DNA of 64,000 nucleotides from Hyphomicrobiales bacterium (GCA_900466945.1 UBNV01000008.1:62001-126000), one strand, 5' to 3'. Positions 28,646 to 39,115 are shown, numbered from the stretch's first letter. Program-made: numbers and translations. Notes: generated by a model not told the origin, from the letters alone.

Positions 28646-29746
28646 TCACCTGGCCCGGTCGCTGTCCTTGCCGGTCATCGAGGGCGTCAGGTCGCCAATG
28701 AAGTCGCCGATGCCGGGGCGCCTGGCGGCCCGGAATGGCAAGGGTCGGCAGAGATCCATGGCGGCGATGCCGATGCGAGCGGTCATCAGGCCGTTGATCA
28801 CGCCTTCTCCGAGGCGTGTCGAGAGGCGTGCGGCAAGGCCGTGGCCGAGGACCTGCTGGGCAAGCCCGTCGCCGATGGCGATCGAACCGGTGACGGCAAG
28901 ATGGGTAAAGACATCCCGGAGCAGGCGCAGCATCCCGAATGAGCCTGGCCGTCCGCCGTAGAGATTGGCCATGCTTCGCACGAGCCGGACGACTTCAAAA
29001 AGTACATAGGCCAGATCGACCACCGCTCGTGGGCTGACGGCGGTGACGACCGAAACGCGCTTGGCGGCGTTCAGGATGAGGGCGCGGGCCTGGTTGTCGA
29101 GTGGCGCCAGCAGTTCTCGTTCCGCCAGTTCGATCAGATGCGGTGCGTCGATGATGTCGTCCTCGACAGTCGCCAATGTCCTCTGACCGCGGGCGGTTTC
29201 CGGACGATGGGCTACCAGGCCGATGAGTTTCTTGACGACGGAGGCTGCCTGCTTGCGCTTGCCGCTGGCGGCCGCAGCGTCTGCCTCGACCTTGAGGTTC
29301 TGGACCGTATCTAGCCGCCAGAGGCCGATCAGTTCACGCCCGACGGCGATCACGAGCGCCAGGAGGCCGACGGCGAGTACCGCGATTGCTGTGTAGCCGA
29401 GCCAGTCGGCCCGTGTGAAGAGATCCGCGATCAGCCGGTCGACCCAAAGGCCTAAGGCGAGCGACAGGAGAAGGCCAAAGGCACCTGCGGCGAGCTTGGC
29501 GAAGGAGAAGCGCCGGCGCTGCGGTTCGGCCACCGGGACCTGTGGCAGATCTTCCGCGACGGCGATGAAGGGATCTTCTTCGTCAGGCACGATGGCCACC
29601 TCGCTGCCAAAGCTGCGCGGGGGACGGCGCAGGCTGTCGGCGCTCGTCGTCGCTTCCGGTTCGACGGTGAAGGCAACCGGGCGTCGCTGCGTGTCAGGGA
29701 TCTTCGCGGCCGGATTGCCGGTCGGCGGAACGGTCGGCTTCTTCAT
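28646..29746 (-). CDS. ycjF: YcjF/TIGR01620 family inner-membrane protein
   Basis: A 366-residue membrane protein paired with YcjX. The first about 95 residues are proline-rich and soluble; two membrane helices follow (LAAGAFGLLLSLALGLW and YTAIAVLAVGLLALVIAVG), then a helical DUF697-like domain with SPRAVVDLAYVLFEVVRLVR and GLAARLSTRLGEGVINGLMTAR. In E. coli the YcjX-YcjF pair is linked to the Psp membrane-stress response; no psp gene lies nearby here. It overlaps ycjX by four bases. Confidence 0.88.
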   Translation of the reverse strand: MKKPTVPPTGNPAAKIPDTQRRPVAFTVEPEATTSADSLRRPPRSFGSEVAIVPDEEDPFIAVAEDLPQVPVAEPQRRRFSFAKLAAGAFGLLLSLALGLWVDRLIADLFTRADWLGYTAIAVLAVGLLALVIAVGRELIGLWRLDTVQNLKVEADAAAASGKRKQAASVVKKLIGLVAHRPETARGQRTLATVEDDIIDAPHLIELAERELLAPLDNQARALILNAAKRVSVVTAVSPRAVVDLAYVLFEVVRLVRSMANLYGGRPGSFGMLRLLRDVFTHLAVTGSIAIGDGLAQQVLGHGLAARLSTRLGEGVINGLMTARIGIAAMDLCRPLPFRAARRPGIGDFIGDLTPSMTGKDSDRAR

Positions 29747-31215
29747 GCGAGTCGGTCTCCCAGCAGGAATTGCAGCGCCCGGTCGAGGCGAATATGCGGT
29801 ACCGACAGCGTGATGCCTTGCTTCTCGTCGAGTTGCGGGGGACGGAAGCGGACGATGCTGAGGTCGGGCAGGGCTACCGAGGCATCGCCTTCGTCCACCG
29901 AGCGGAAATAGGCTTCCGGATCGCGAGGCAGGTCGCCCGGGAAGACCGCCGTCTTCCGGTTACCGTCGAAGATCTCGTCTCCAATGCGCTCACCGGCCAT
30001 GGGCGTACCGACGATGACGGGGAGGTCGTGGCCATCCTGCTTCACATTGGCCTCGCGGGTCGCGCGGACGGAAGCGAGCGCCATGACCTCGATGCCGGCA
30101 CCACTCATGCCGATCGTGCGAATGGCGCGATTGACCAGGCGTCGTGTGAGGATCTCCAGCCGGTCGTGGCTCTCGTGGTGCAGGTGATCCGCCTTGGTGG
30201 CCGCCACCAGCACCCGGTCGATGCGACGCCGCACGAGGGATGTCAGGAGGTTGTTGGAGCCGGCGCGGAAGCAGGTGAGCACGTCGCCGAGCGCCCGCTC
30301 CAGATCCTGCACGGCTTCCGGGCCGCGATTGATCGCCTGGAGTGCGTCAACCAGCACGATCTGGCGGTCTAGCCGAGCAAAGTGCTCGCGGAAGAACGGT
30401 TTCACCACAACGGATTTGTAGGCCTCGAAACGGCGCTCCATCATCGCCCGCAGTGAGCCCTTCGGCGCGCGGCCTTCCGGCAGAACCGGCAGGGGGGCAA
30501 AGGTCAGCGCCGGCGACCCGTCCAGATCGCCGGGCATCAGGAAGCGGCCTGGCGGCAAGGTCGAGAGCGAACGTTCGTCCGACTTGCAGAGCCTGAGATA
30601 GGTGGTGAAGGCCTCGGCGAGACGTTTGGCGGTCATCTCGTCGGCCGGGGCGTCGGGATCGATGCTTGCCGCGACTGCCAGCCACTCGGCCGCCAGTTCG
30701 CTTCGTACCCCGGATGCAGCGAGCTGGACGGTGTTTTCCGAGAAGGTTCTGTAATCCTGCCCGAGCAACGGCAGGTCCAGCAGCCATTCGCCGGGATAGT
30801 CGACAATGTCGATCGAAAGCCGCCCCGCCGAGAACATGCGGTTCCAGGAACTCGCGCTTTTGTATTCGATGGTCAGGCGCAGTTCCGAGATCTCCCTGGT
30901 TGAATCCGGCCAGACCCGTTCCTCGACGAGTGCGCGGATATGGTCTTCATACTGGAAGCGCGGCACGGCGTCGTCCGGCTGCTCCTGGAGCGCTGCACCG
31001 GTCACGCGACCGGACCGCATGGGCTCGAAAAGTGGCAGACGGCCGCCATGCAGCAAATTGTGTACCAAGGACGAGATGAAGACTGTCTTGCCGGCACGCG
31101 ACAGACCCGTGACGCCGAGCCTGATCGTGGGATTGATCAGATGGGCGGCGCGGTCCGCAAGATTGTCCAGAGCGATCGCGGCTTCATCGGTCAGGCTGGT
31201 GAGGGAAGGGGGCAA
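29743..31215 (-). CDS. ycjX: YcjX-family P-loop NTPase
   Basis: A 490-residue predicted GTPase/ATPase of the YcjX (DUF463) family. Walker A is GVTGLSRAGKTVFISSLVHN near residues 32-51; further family stretches are DIVDYPGEWLLDLPLLGQ (G3-like DxPG) and VAATKADHL (NKxD-like TKAD). It is the upstream member of a two-gene operon with ycjF. Role: membrane-associated stress protein in enterobacteria; not established in rhizobia. Confidence 0.9.
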   Translation of the reverse strand: MPPSLTSLTDEAAIALDNLADRAAHLINPTIRLGVTGLSRAGKTVFISSLVHNLLHGGRLPLFEPMRSGRVTGAALQEQPDDAVPRFQYEDHIRALVEERVWPDSTREISELRLTIEYKSASSWNRMFSAGRLSIDIVDYPGEWLLDLPLLGQDYRTFSENTVQLAASGVRSELAAEWLAVAASIDPDAPADEMTAKRLAEAFTTYLRLCKSDERSLSTLPPGRFLMPGDLDGSPALTFAPLPVLPEGRAPKGSLRAMMERRFEAYKSVVVKPFFREHFARLDRQIVLVDALQAINRGPEAVQDLERALGDVLTCFRAGSNNLLTSLVRRRIDRVLVAATKADHLHHESHDRLEILTRRLVNRAIRTIGMSGAGIEVMALASVRATREANVKQDGHDLPVIVGTPMAGERIGDEIFDGNRKTAVFPGDLPRDPEAYFRSVDEGDASVALPDLSIVRFRPPQLDEKQGITLSVPHIRLDRALQFLLGDRLA

Positions 31216-31339
31216 CGGGCTTTCCTGTCAGGTCTTGTGCGGGAGCGAAGCCATCAGGCACGAATGGGCCGCATCTCAGGTCACATATAGGCAGCGGTTG
31301 CGGCGCGAAAAAGAGGCAAGGGCCGAAGGTGCTGGTTGG

Positions 31340-31834
31340 TCAGCCGACCAGGAAGTCCCGCAAGGCATAGGAGTCCTCGTCCAGGGCGTCGATCACGGCA
31401 AGGCCGGATGTCGGATAGCCCTCGGGCACCGTGCGGGCCATGACGTCATTGCCGCAGAGGCGCGCGAAGACTTCCTCGATGGCCGGATTGTGCCCCACCA
31501 GCATCAGAGCCTGCACGCCCCTGATCGACTGGACAATCTCAAGATAGACTTCGGCGGGTGCGTTGTAGAGCGCATCGACATAGCGGAACTCTGCGAGGCC
31601 CGAAAAAACGCGTTTGATCGCATCCGACGTCTGGCGGCAGCGTTTGGCGGTCGAGCACACGACCAGATCAGGGCGATATCCCTTGTCAGCCGCCGTTTCC
31701 GCCAGCAGTTCGGCTTCGGCAAACCCGGCATCCGAGAGACTGCGGTCGAAATCTCGACCACCTGGCTCGGCCCAGCCGGATTTCGCATGGCGCAGCAGAT
31801 AGATGCGCTGGGGAAGCTGATTGGAGGGCGTCAT
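31340..31834 (-). CDS. SixA-like phosphohistidine phosphatase
   Basis: A 164-residue histidine-phosphatase-superfamily protein. The catalytic motif is YLLRHAKSGW (RHA in place of RHG, as in SixA), the second histidine is in MLVGHNPAIEE, and CSTAKRCRQT matches the conserved STAxRAxQT-type segment. SixA of E. coli removes phosphate from HPt and PTS histidines. I started it at ATG 31834; an extension to 31900 has no ribosome site. It is alone, divergent from dksA. Confidence 0.85.
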   Translation of the reverse strand: MTPSNQLPQRIYLLRHAKSGWAEPGGRDFDRSLSDAGFAEAELLAETAADKGYRPDLVVCSTAKRCRQTSDAIKRVFSGLAEFRYVDALYNAPAEVYLEIVQSIRGVQALMLVGHNPAIEEVFARLCGNDVMARTVPEGYPTSGLAVIDALDEDSYALRDFLVG

Positions 31835-32046
31835 CCGTTGGGGTATCCGCGTGCGATGGTTCTCGTGATTGACGTACCGGTTCTTGGGCCTCGGCGTCAA
31901 CCATGCGGAAGTGCAGCCGGCATGACCCTATCGCGGTGGAGTGGTATGTATCTGGACCAAGCATCAAAGCAAATTATGCTTAAAAAATAGAAATTTAGAT
32001 CAAAAATGTAACAGATTTAAAAATGGCTTAGAAACAGTCAGAAGGC

Positions 32047-32074
32047 TTGAACCGGTTGCCTTGAAAGGTTATAC
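32047..32074 (+). promoter_or_regulatory. Candidate sigma70 promoter of dksA
   Basis: TTGAAC (32047-32052) and TTATAC (32069-32074) with a 16-base spacer lie 36 bases upstream of the dksA start. The AT-rich stretch just upstream (about 31965-32035) may act as an UP element. Confidence 0.5.
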
Positions 32075-32109
32075 ACCCGCCCATTGAGATGTTCTTCAGG
32101 AGAATCGCG

Positions 32110-32529
32110 TTGAGTGAGAAGATCAATCTTAGCAATTATGTACTCTCGGAAGACGATGAGTTCATGAACGCGAACCAGCGGGCCTACTTCAGGGCTAAGC
32201 TTGTCGCCTGGAAGAACGACATCCTCCGGGAGGCGCGGGAGACGCTCGGCCACCTCGCAGAAGAAAGTGCCAACCATCCCGATCTCGCCGATCGGGCTTC
32301 CTCGGAAACCGATAGAGCCATCGAACTCAGAGCCCGCGATCGCCAGCGCAAGCTGATCTCGAAGATCGACGCCGCTCTGCAGCGTATCGATGATGGCACC
32401 TATGGATATTGCGAGGAAACAGGGGAGCCGATCGGTCTCAAGCGTCTCGACGCTCGTCCGATCGCAACGCTTTCGATCGAGGCTCAAGAGCGGCACGAGC
32501 GCCGCGAAAAAGTCTATCGCGACGAGTGA
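32110..32529 (+). CDS. dksA: RNA polymerase-binding transcription factor DksA
   Basis: A 139-residue protein that works with ppGpp on RNA polymerase. The coiled-coil with FRAKLVAWKNDILREA and the acidic tip region LADRASSETDRA (the DxxDxA-type tip) are clear, and the C-terminal globular part has GTYGYCEETGEPIGLKRL. Only one cysteine remains of the usual four zinc ligands, as in other alphaproteobacterial DksA. TTG 32110 was chosen because AGGAGA lies six bases upstream; ATG 32089 would place that site inside the gene. Confidence 0.93.
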   Translation: MSEKINLSNYVLSEDDEFMNANQRAYFRAKLVAWKNDILREARETLGHLAEESANHPDLADRASSETDRAIELRARDRQRKLISKIDAALQRIDDGTYGYCEETGEPIGLKRLDARPIATLSIEAQERHERREKVYRDE

Positions 32530-32569
32530 AGCTTCGGCTTTATCGACGCCATCGAAACCAACGAATTCT

Positions 32570-32595
32570 GACCCGCCCTCGGCGGGTCTTTTTTT
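32570..32595 (+). terminator. Rho-independent terminator of dksA
   Basis: GACCCGCC (32570-32577), loop CTC, GGCGGGTC (32581-32588) followed by seven further T. Confidence 0.92.
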
Positions 32596-32617
32596 GGCAG
32601 CGCTGGCCAGCTGAGCC

Positions 32618-34093
32618 TCAGGGGTTTCTGCTGGCCGACATTTCGCCGAAAATGCGCGCGATCTCGTTTTGCAGATTGGGTTCTTCACCCGGCTGGGCGG
32701 TGGTTTGACCTGCACCAGGCCGGTTCCCCTCGGGCAGGACCGCTGAAACCGGCGGGCGTGGCCGATCGGCGCGGGTCTCCGGAAGGATGGGCGAAATTGT
32801 CGGGGCGGGCCGCGCAGCCGGAGCCGGATCGGCCGCCAGATGCAGCGCCATTTCTTCCTCTAGGACGCGCTCGAAATCGCTCATGTCGCGCTGCGGGGTT
32901 TCGCTCGCGACGGTCGATGAAGCAATATCGGCTGCCGTTGCGCCTCGGTTTGGCTGCAGATTGACGGCAGGCACGGAAACAGGGGCCGGGGCCAACACCC
33001 GTTGGCGCGCTGCTTCAAGAAACTCTTCTGCCGCGGGAGGATCGATCACGGGCGGAAGCACGAGGGCTGGTTCTGCCTGGGGGACAACCCGGTCGTCATC
33101 CCTATGCGCGGGCTGAACCTCATTCGTCATCACCGGTTCAATTCGGAATGTCTCGATCGGCGGGGTGCCGGCCGTCAGCTGTGGTTCGACGAGTGGCGCC
33201 GTCTGGATCGTTTGCGGTTCGCGCCGGATTACCTCGAAATTTCCCTGTGTCGGTGTCACATCTGCCTCGACGGACAGGACGGGTTCGAGGTGAGCCGTGG
33301 GCTGCGGTGCCGGTTCTTCAACTGCCATGGGCTTTTCGGCAGGCTGCTCGGAACGTGGGACGGGGGCGATTGTGGGGGCTTCCGTCAGCACTGTCGGCGC
33401 TTGCTCGATGACGGTTTTGCTGATCGGGGCGGTGGCTGCTGGCATAATGGCCGCCGGAGCAGCAATGATCGGCAGAACAGCTGCTGCCACGGGCCTTTCA
33501 GCGGCGCGTTCCGGGGGGCGGATCGGCGCCATGGCTGGTGCGGGCTTCTGGTCGGCTCGCTCCGCCGCAACGGAGATCGGCCTGGGTGGTGCCGTGGAGG
33601 GTTCAATCTTCGAGGGTTCAGCCACAGGCGCCCGTCTGGCGGGTGGCTCGACGGGCGCCGCTTCGGCGATTGCCACCGGTGCGGCGATGATGGGTGTCGG
33701 CGGTTCGGCTGCCGCGAGTATCGCCTGTGGATGAGCGGGAGTGGCCAATCCGGCCTGCTCTTCCTCGGCCATCTGCGTGACCGGGCGGGCACTGAGATAG
33801 GCCCGCTCTTCGCCGATGCCGCTTTCGATGACGATGTCGGTTGGCCCGCCGATCATCACGAGATGCTCGACATTGTCGCGGCGGATCAGCACGATGCGGC
33901 GGCGCGTATCCACGGCAGCTGCGTCGAGCACCTGAAGGCGCGGCTGGCGGTTGCGTCCACCGCGCACGAAGGGCGATGGCGCCCGGTTGCGCAGGATCCA
34001 CAGCACGATGAAGAGGCAAAGCAGCGCAAGACTGACGCCCAGCGCCGCCACGAGAAAACGATTGCCATAGGCCGCGATCAGGTCATCCAGCAT
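32618..34093 (-). CDS. FliO-like single-pass membrane protein with long Pro/Ala-rich tail
   Basis: A 491-residue protein. One membrane helix (about 12-34: FLVAALGVSLALLCLFIVLW) is followed by a FliO-type domain (LQVLDAAAVDTRRRIVLIRR, NVEHLVMIGGPTDIVIE), the small beta domain of the flagellar export component. The remaining about 370 residues are low-complexity Ala, Pro, Glu and Thr sequence, ending in a short conserved helix (LQNEIARIFGEM). No flagellar gene is near, so it may have a non-flagellar role. It is divergent from cckA by 257 bases. Confidence 0.75.
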   Translation of the reverse strand: MLDDLIAAYGNRFLVAALGVSLALLCLFIVLWILRNRAPSPFVRGGRNRQPRLQVLDAAAVDTRRRIVLIRRDNVEHLVMIGGPTDIVIESGIGEERAYLSARPVTQMAEEEQAGLATPAHPQAILAAAEPPTPIIAAPVAIAEAAPVEPPARRAPVAEPSKIEPSTAPPRPISVAAERADQKPAPAMAPIRPPERAAERPVAAAVLPIIAAPAAIMPAATAPISKTVIEQAPTVLTEAPTIAPVPRSEQPAEKPMAVEEPAPQPTAHLEPVLSVEADVTPTQGNFEVIRREPQTIQTAPLVEPQLTAGTPPIETFRIEPVMTNEVQPAHRDDDRVVPQAEPALVLPPVIDPPAAEEFLEAARQRVLAPAPVSVPAVNLQPNRGATAADIASSTVASETPQRDMSDFERVLEEEMALHLAADPAPAARPAPTISPILPETRADRPRPPVSAVLPEGNRPGAGQTTAQPGEEPNLQNEIARIFGEMSASRNP

Positions 34094-34350
34094 GTGCGTG
34101 CTCCTTTTGTCAGGCTTTCTGGCAGAAGACGTGGCCTTCCGCAATCTTGAGCGGCGGCGACAGTCTGGGGTCCTCAACGCGGCAGAGGCGCGAATGCTCC
34201 GTCAGGATTGCGGCATTCCTGTGGGAGAGCGGCTTTGCAAGCCATTCTGGCCCTTTCTTTGCTTTTTGCGGTTACAGCAACTTGATAAACAAGAGAAAGC
34301 GCCGATTCTCGCTTGGTCGATCCATCCGGGCGCTTTTGCACGAGGCATCA

Positions 34351-36972
34351 ATGACACGACAGCAGTTCGATCGAGATGGAGACGGCCCCCTGGTCGATCG
34401 CCGCAGTGGCGCCGGCATGGCGCTGCGCATCCTGCTGCTCGCTCTTGTGCTGCTCGCAACCTCCGCGGCTTTTATCTTCTTCCGCGACCAGCTCGACAAT
34501 CAGATCGTGCTCGCCGTGCTGGGCATACTCGCGATGATGGGCATCTTCTTTATCGTCTCGGCCGTCATCGGCTTCGTCGAAGTTATGCCGCAGACGCAGA
34601 GCGACACGCTCGCGCGTCGCTTCCTGTCCAGCCAGCCCGAGGGTACGCTGATCACCGATGTCGAAGGGCGGATCGTCTTTGCCAATCAGGCCTATGGAGC
34701 GATGACCGGCGCGCGCAAGGCGACCGAAGTCCAGACGCTCGAGGCGCTTCTGTCGCGCTACCGCGAATCAAGCGAGGCACTGTACCGGCTGACCAATGGC
34801 CTGCGCGAGGGGCGCGACGGCCACGAGGAGTTCCGGCTTTTGAAGCCGCTTGGCAGCCAGACGGCGAACGGGTCCGGCGCCCATTGGTATCGCCTGAAGG
34901 CGCGGCTTCTGCCCGGCGATGGACGCGGCAAGCCGCAGCATGTCTGGCAGATCTCAGATATCACCGCTGAGCGCGACGATCAGGAGCGGTTCTTCAAGGA
35001 ACTTCAGCACGCGATCGACTATCTCGACCATGCCCCGGCGGGCTTCTTCTCCGCCGGTCGCAAGGGCGAGATCTATTATCTCAACGCCACACTTGCCGAA
35101 TGGCTCGGTGTGGACCTAACTCAGTTCAACCCGGGCTCGATGACGATTGCCGATCTCGTCGCCGGCGAGGGCATGGCGCTGATCAACTCGGTCCAGGCCG
35201 AGCCCGGCCAGGCCCGCACGGAAACGCTCGACCTCGACCTTCGCCGGGTGAACGGCCAGAGCCTGCCGGTGCGCCTTGTGCATCGGGTCAGGGCGGCGCG
35301 CGACGGGGCGCCGGGTGAAAGCCGCTCCATCGTTCTCTCCCGCGCCCAGGGTGAGCGTGGCGACCAGTCGGATTCGGTCGCCTCCATGCGCTTTACCCGC
35401 TTCTTCAACAATACGCCTATGGCGATTGCCTCCGTCGACGGCGAGGGCCGGATCCTGCGGACCAATGCGCCTTTCATGAAGCTCTTCGCCGATGTCATTT
35501 CGCGCGACGAAATCGACCAGCACGGGCTGATCGAGGTCGTGCTGCACGAGAGCGAGCGCGACGAATTCCGCGAGGCGCTGGCTGCTGCCATGGACCGGCA
35601 GGTCGACATCTCCCCGATCGACAGCCGCCATCCGACCAATGACACCAGGCATTTCCGCTTCTACGTCAATGCCGTGATCGACCAGAGCGACGAAGCGCCG
35701 GAAGAAGCGGCCATCGTTTACGCCGTCGACGTCACCGACCAGAAGGCGCTCGAGGCGCAGATGGCGCAGACGCAGAAGATGAATGCGGTCGGCACGCTTG
35801 CGGGCGGCATCGCGCATGACTTTAACAATGTGCTCACCGCCATCCTTTTGTCTTCCGACCACCTGCTTCTGCAGGCGCGGCCCTCGGATGCGAGCTTTGC
35901 CGATCTCATGGAGATCAAGCGCAATGCCAACCGCGCCGCCGTGCTGGTGCGGCAGTTGCTCGCCTTCTCGCGCAAGCAGACGATGCGGCCGAGCGTGCTT
36001 AACCTTACCGACGTGATCGGCGATCTCAGGATGCTGGTCGACCGGTTGATCTCGGGTAGCAATGTCAAGCTGAGAGTCGAATACGGCCGGGATCTCTGGC
36101 CGGTAAAGACGGACCTGTCGCAGTTCGAGCAGGTGCTGATCAATCTCTGCGTCAACGCCCGCGATGCCATGCCGGACGGTGGTGCGATTACGGTGTCCAC
36201 GCGCAATGTCGATGCCGAGGAGGCCGGTGAATTCGGCTATCGCGGCCTGCCGGCGGAAGACATGGTCCTGGTCGAGGTGGCGGATACCGGAACCGGCATC
36301 GCGCCCGAGATCATGGACAAGATCTTCGAGCCCTTCTTCACTACCAAAGAAGTGGGGAAGGGCACCGGTCTCGGCCTAGCCATGGTCTATGGCATCGTCA
36401 AGCAATCCGGCGGCTACATCTATCCGGAATCGGAAGTCGGTAAGGGAACGACCTTCCGCATCTTCCTGCCGCGCCATGTGCCCGAGGTGCAGCCGGTCGT
36501 CGAGGGGCAGATCACGGCTGCGATCGACGGGGACACGATCACGGTTGCCAAGTCCAACGGCAATGCAGAGCTTCAGGATGCGCCGGATCTGACCGGCAAG
36601 TCTGCCGTCGTTCTGCTCGTCGAGGACGAAGAGGCCGTGCGGCGTGGCGGCAAACGCATGCTGGAGACGCGCGGCTACACCGTGCACGAGGCCGGTTCCG
36701 GCGTCGAGGCACTCGACATCATGGAGGAGCTCGATGGTGCCGTGGACATCGTCGTCTCCGACGTCGTGATGCCGGAGATGGACGGCCCCACCCTGCTCAC
36801 CGAATTGCGCAAGAAGTATCCGGACCTGAAGTTCATTTTCGTCTCAGGCTACGCCGAGGATGCCTTCGCCCGCAATCTCCCGGCGGACGCGAAGTTCGGC
36901 TTCTTGCCCAAGCCCTTCTCACTGAAGCAACTGGCCGTCGCTGTGCGTGAAATGCTGGATGGTGAAGGCTGA
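34351..36972 (+). CDS. cckA: Cell-cycle hybrid histidine kinase CckA
   Basis: Bifunctional kinase/phosphatase that, through ChpT, controls the master regulators CtrA and CpdR. The 873-residue protein has two N-terminal membrane helices (about 24-44 and 51-75), PAS-like domains, the dimerisation/phosphoacceptor motif [15 protein letters not shown] with His near 489, an HATPase ([49 protein letters not shown]) and a C-terminal receiver with Asp near 804 ([12 protein letters not shown]). ATG 34351 follows GAGG at good spacing. Transcribed alone and terminated strongly. Confidence 0.96.
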   Translation: MTRQQFDRDGDGPLVDRRSGAGMALRILLLALVLLATSAAFIFFRDQLDNQIVLAVLGILAMMGIFFIVSAVIGFVEVMPQTQSDTLARRFLSSQPEGTLITDVEGRIVFANQAYGAMTGARKATEVQTLEALLSRYRESSEALYRLTNGLREGRDGHEEFRLLKPLGSQTANGSGAHWYRLKARLLPGDGRGKPQHVWQISDITAERDDQERFFKELQHAIDYLDHAPAGFFSAGRKGEIYYLNATLAEWLGVDLTQFNPGSMTIADLVAGEGMALINSVQAEPGQARTETLDLDLRRVNGQSLPVRLVHRVRAARDGAPGESRSIVLSRAQGERGDQSDSVASMRFTRFFNNTPMAIASVDGEGRILRTNAPFMKLFADVISRDEIDQHGLIEVVLHESERDEFREALAAAMDRQVDISPIDSRHPTNDTRHFRFYVNAVIDQSDEAPEEAAIVYAVDVTDQKALEAQMAQTQKMNAVGTLAGGIAHDFNNVLTAILLSSDHLLLQARPSDASFADLMEIKRNANRAAVLVRQLLAFSRKQTMRPSVLNLTDVIGDLRMLVDRLISGSNVKLRVEYGRDLWPVKTDLSQFEQVLINLCVNARDAMPDGGAITVSTRNVDAEEAGEFGYRGLPAEDMVLVEVADTGTGIAPEIMDKIFEPFFTTKEVGKGTGLGLAMVYGIVKQSGGYIYPESEVGKGTTFRIFLPRHVPEVQPVVEGQITAAIDGDTITVAKSNGNAELQDAPDLTGKSAVVLLVEDEEAVRRGGKRMLETRGYTVHEAGSGVEALDIMEELDGAVDIVVSDVVMPEMDGPTLLTELRKKYPDLKFIFVSGYAEDAFARNLPADAKFGFLPKPFSLKQLAVAVREMLDGEG

Positions 36973-37001
36973 AGCCTGAGAAAAGCTCGAACCCGCGAAT
37001 C

Positions 37002-37037
37002 AAAGACCCCGCCGGATCGTTTCGGCGGGGTCTTTTA
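37002..37037. terminator. Terminator between cckA and psuG
   Basis: AAAGACCCCGCCG (37002-37014) pairs with CGGCGGGGTCTTT (37023-37035), 13 bases, with an 8-base loop. Symmetric A and T tracts make it usable by both convergent genes. Confidence 0.93.
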
Positions 37038-37057
37038 TTTCCTAATGAACGCGGCTG

Positions 37058-37984
37058 TCAGCCGTTCATGGCGACGGCAATCTCGGCGGCGAGACGCGCA
37101 TTGTTCTCGACCAGCGCGATATTGGTCTTCAGCGAGCGGCCGCCGGTGAGGTGGAAGATGTTGTCGAGCAAGTAGGGCGTGACCTGCTTGCCGGCGATCT
37201 CGTCGCGTTCGGCATTGGCAAGCGCCCGGCTGATGTAGATTTCCATCTCCTCGCGCGGGATCTCGTCGGCCTCCGGCACGGGGTTGGCGATCAGCATGCC
37301 ACCGTCGATGCCGAGCTGGTCGCGCATCTTCTGGAAATTGGCGATGGCCGCCGGGCTCTGCAGGTTCAGCACGCTCTTGAGGCCGGAGTTGCGCGACCAG
37401 AAGGCCGGGAAGTCTTCGCTGTCATAGGTCACGACAGGAACGCCACGGGTTTCCAGCACTTCAAGCGTTTTCGGAATGTCGAGAATGGCCTTGGGGCCGG
37501 CCGACACGACGATCACAGCGGTGCGGGCCAGCTCTTCCAGGTCGGCCGAGATGTCGAAGCTCTCTTCGGCGCCGCGATGCACGCCGCCAATGCCGCCGGT
37601 CGCAAAGACATGGATGCCGGCGCGATAGGCAGCAATCATGGTGGCGGCGACGGTCGTTGCGCCGTTGCGGCGCTCTGCGATCGCAAACGCAAGATCGGCG
37701 CGCGAGAGCTTCATCACATGCTCCATCTGCGCCAGCGCCTCGAGTTCGGCCGGTTCGAGGCCGATATGTAGGACGCCCTTGATGACGGCGATGGTCGCGG
37801 GTACCGCGCCCTGCTGGCGGACGATGTCCTCGACGCTGCGGGCCATCTGCAGATTGCCCGGATAGGGCATGCCATGGGTGATGATGGTCGATTCCAGCGC
37901 CACGATCGGCGCGCCGCGCTGTTTGGCGGCGCTCACTTCGCTCGAATAGGTGATGGGCAGGAGAGGGGAGATGGAACGGGTCAT
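37058..37984 (-). CDS. psuG: Pseudouridine-5'-phosphate glycosidase
   Basis: Splits pseudouridine 5'-phosphate to uracil and ribose 5-phosphate. The 308-residue protein shows the PsuG/IndA pattern: VALESTIITHGMPYPGNLQM, GATTVAATMIAAYRAGI, FATGGIGGVHRGAEESFDIS and VSAGPKAILDIPKTLE. It sits 29 bases downstream of a PfkB-family kinase that should supply its substrate, the same pairing as psuK-psuG elsewhere. Confidence 0.95.
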   Translation of the reverse strand: MTRSISPLLPITYSSEVSAAKQRGAPIVALESTIITHGMPYPGNLQMARSVEDIVRQQGAVPATIAVIKGVLHIGLEPAELEALAQMEHVMKLSRADLAFAIAERRNGATTVAATMIAAYRAGIHVFATGGIGGVHRGAEESFDISADLEELARTAVIVVSAGPKAILDIPKTLEVLETRGVPVVTYDSEDFPAFWSRNSGLKSVLNLQSPAAIANFQKMRDQLGIDGGMLIANPVPEADEIPREEMEIYISRALANAERDEIAGKQVTPYLLDNIFHLTGGRSLKTNIALVENNARLAAEIAVAMNG

Positions 37985-38013
37985 GGGGGATCTTCCGCTT
38001 GAATTTCAGGTTC

Positions 38014-38958
38014 TCATGACAGGAAACGGGCAGGCGGGACAAGAGCCAACTGGCTCAACAGCCTTTCTGCCGACAGGTTTTCGTCGGTCGCGTGGGGTGA
38101 TGCGAGGGTCATTGCGGCACTCGCGGTGCCATGTCGCAAGGCGTCCGAGAGCGAGGCGCCCGCAAGCCGTGCATCAAGGAAGCCGGCGGCAAAGGCATCG
38201 CCGGCGCCGGTGACGTCGGCAATCGTCTCCAGGGACAAGGGTTCGATCAGCGCAATGCCGCCGTGATCGAAGGCGATTGTCGGGCCGTTGCCACTGGTCA
38301 CGGTGCCTGCCATCACGCCCTGTGCCCGCAGCATGACCGGCCAGCCTTCTGGCGTATCAGGCCGTCCACCTGCAATCACCTCCGCCTCTGCGCCGTTCAT
38401 GAAGAGATGGCTGATAAGGGGCAGGGCAGCCCGGAATTTGATGACTTTTGCCGGCGAAATGGCGATGGCGGATATGCCCTTTCCGGCCGCATGGCAGGAT
38501 GACGCAAGGGCTGTCAGCGTGTCTGCCGGCAAGTTTGCGTCGGTCAGCACGTGGGCAGCGAGCGCCAGGCTGTCGCGCAGCGACCGGGCCCTCAGCCGCC
38601 GCGCGGTGAAGGCATCGTAGAGGGCCATGTCGGCAAGCGCGATCACCAGATTGCCGTCGCGTTCGAGAATGGCGGTATAGCTCGGCGTGGCCCTGTCGAG
38701 GAACATGACCGGCTGGTCGTCGAGGCCGGCGCGGTCTGCCGCGTCCGCCACCATCTGGCCTGCCGCATCGCCGCCACGCGGCGCAATCAGGCGAACTTTA
38801 TGACCCAGACGGGAGAGATTGCGGGCTGCATTGAAGACACCGCCGCCGGCTTCCTCGAACCATGCGCCAGGATTGCTCGCGCCGGGTTTCGTATCGCCGA
38901 AAATGCGTCCCCGGCGGTCGATATGAGCGCCACCGATTGCCAGGATTTCGACCGTCAT
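38014..38958 (-). CDS. PfkB-family carbohydrate kinase, probable pseudouridine kinase
   Basis: A 314-residue ribokinase-fold enzyme with an early [18 protein letters not shown] (substrate glycines) and the ATP/anion-hole signature [14 protein letters not shown] near 255-268. Its pairing with psuG makes pseudouridine the likely substrate (PsuK role), inferred from context. I chose ATG 38958 because GGAGG lies seven bases upstream; ATG 38964 would be almost on top of that site. Confidence 0.88.
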   Translation of the reverse strand: MTVEILAIGGAHIDRRGRIFGDTKPGASNPGAWFEEAGGGVFNAARNLSRLGHKVRLIAPRGGDAAGQMVADAADRAGLDDQPVMFLDRATPSYTAILERDGNLVIALADMALYDAFTARRLRARSLRDSLALAAHVLTDANLPADTLTALASSCHAAGKGISAIAISPAKVIKFRAALPLISHLFMNGAEAEVIAGGRPDTPEGWPVMLRAQGVMAGTVTSGNGPTIAFDHGGIALIEPLSLETIADVTGAGDAFAAGFLDARLAGASLSDALRHGTASAAMTLASPHATDENLSAERLLSQLALVPPARFLS

Positions 38959-39058
38959 GCGCATCCCTCCGAAGCCCTGGATTCACGAATCGAAGCCGGC
39001 AAGCCAGCTGCAAAGTCGACCTCCCGCCTGCACCGTCTCGCCATCCGCACAAATCGCA

Positions 39059-39073
39059 GAACATATTTCGAAC
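39059..39073 (+). promoter_or_regulatory. LexA SOS box upstream of recA
   Basis: GAAC-N7-GAAC (GAAC 39059-39062, GAAC 39070-39073) is the alphaproteobacterial LexA recognition sequence, 128 bases before the recA start codon. Confidence 0.85.
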
Positions 39074-39115
39074 ATTCCATGGAAAGCCATTTTATTTCAA
39101 TCGCTTCATGGGCTC

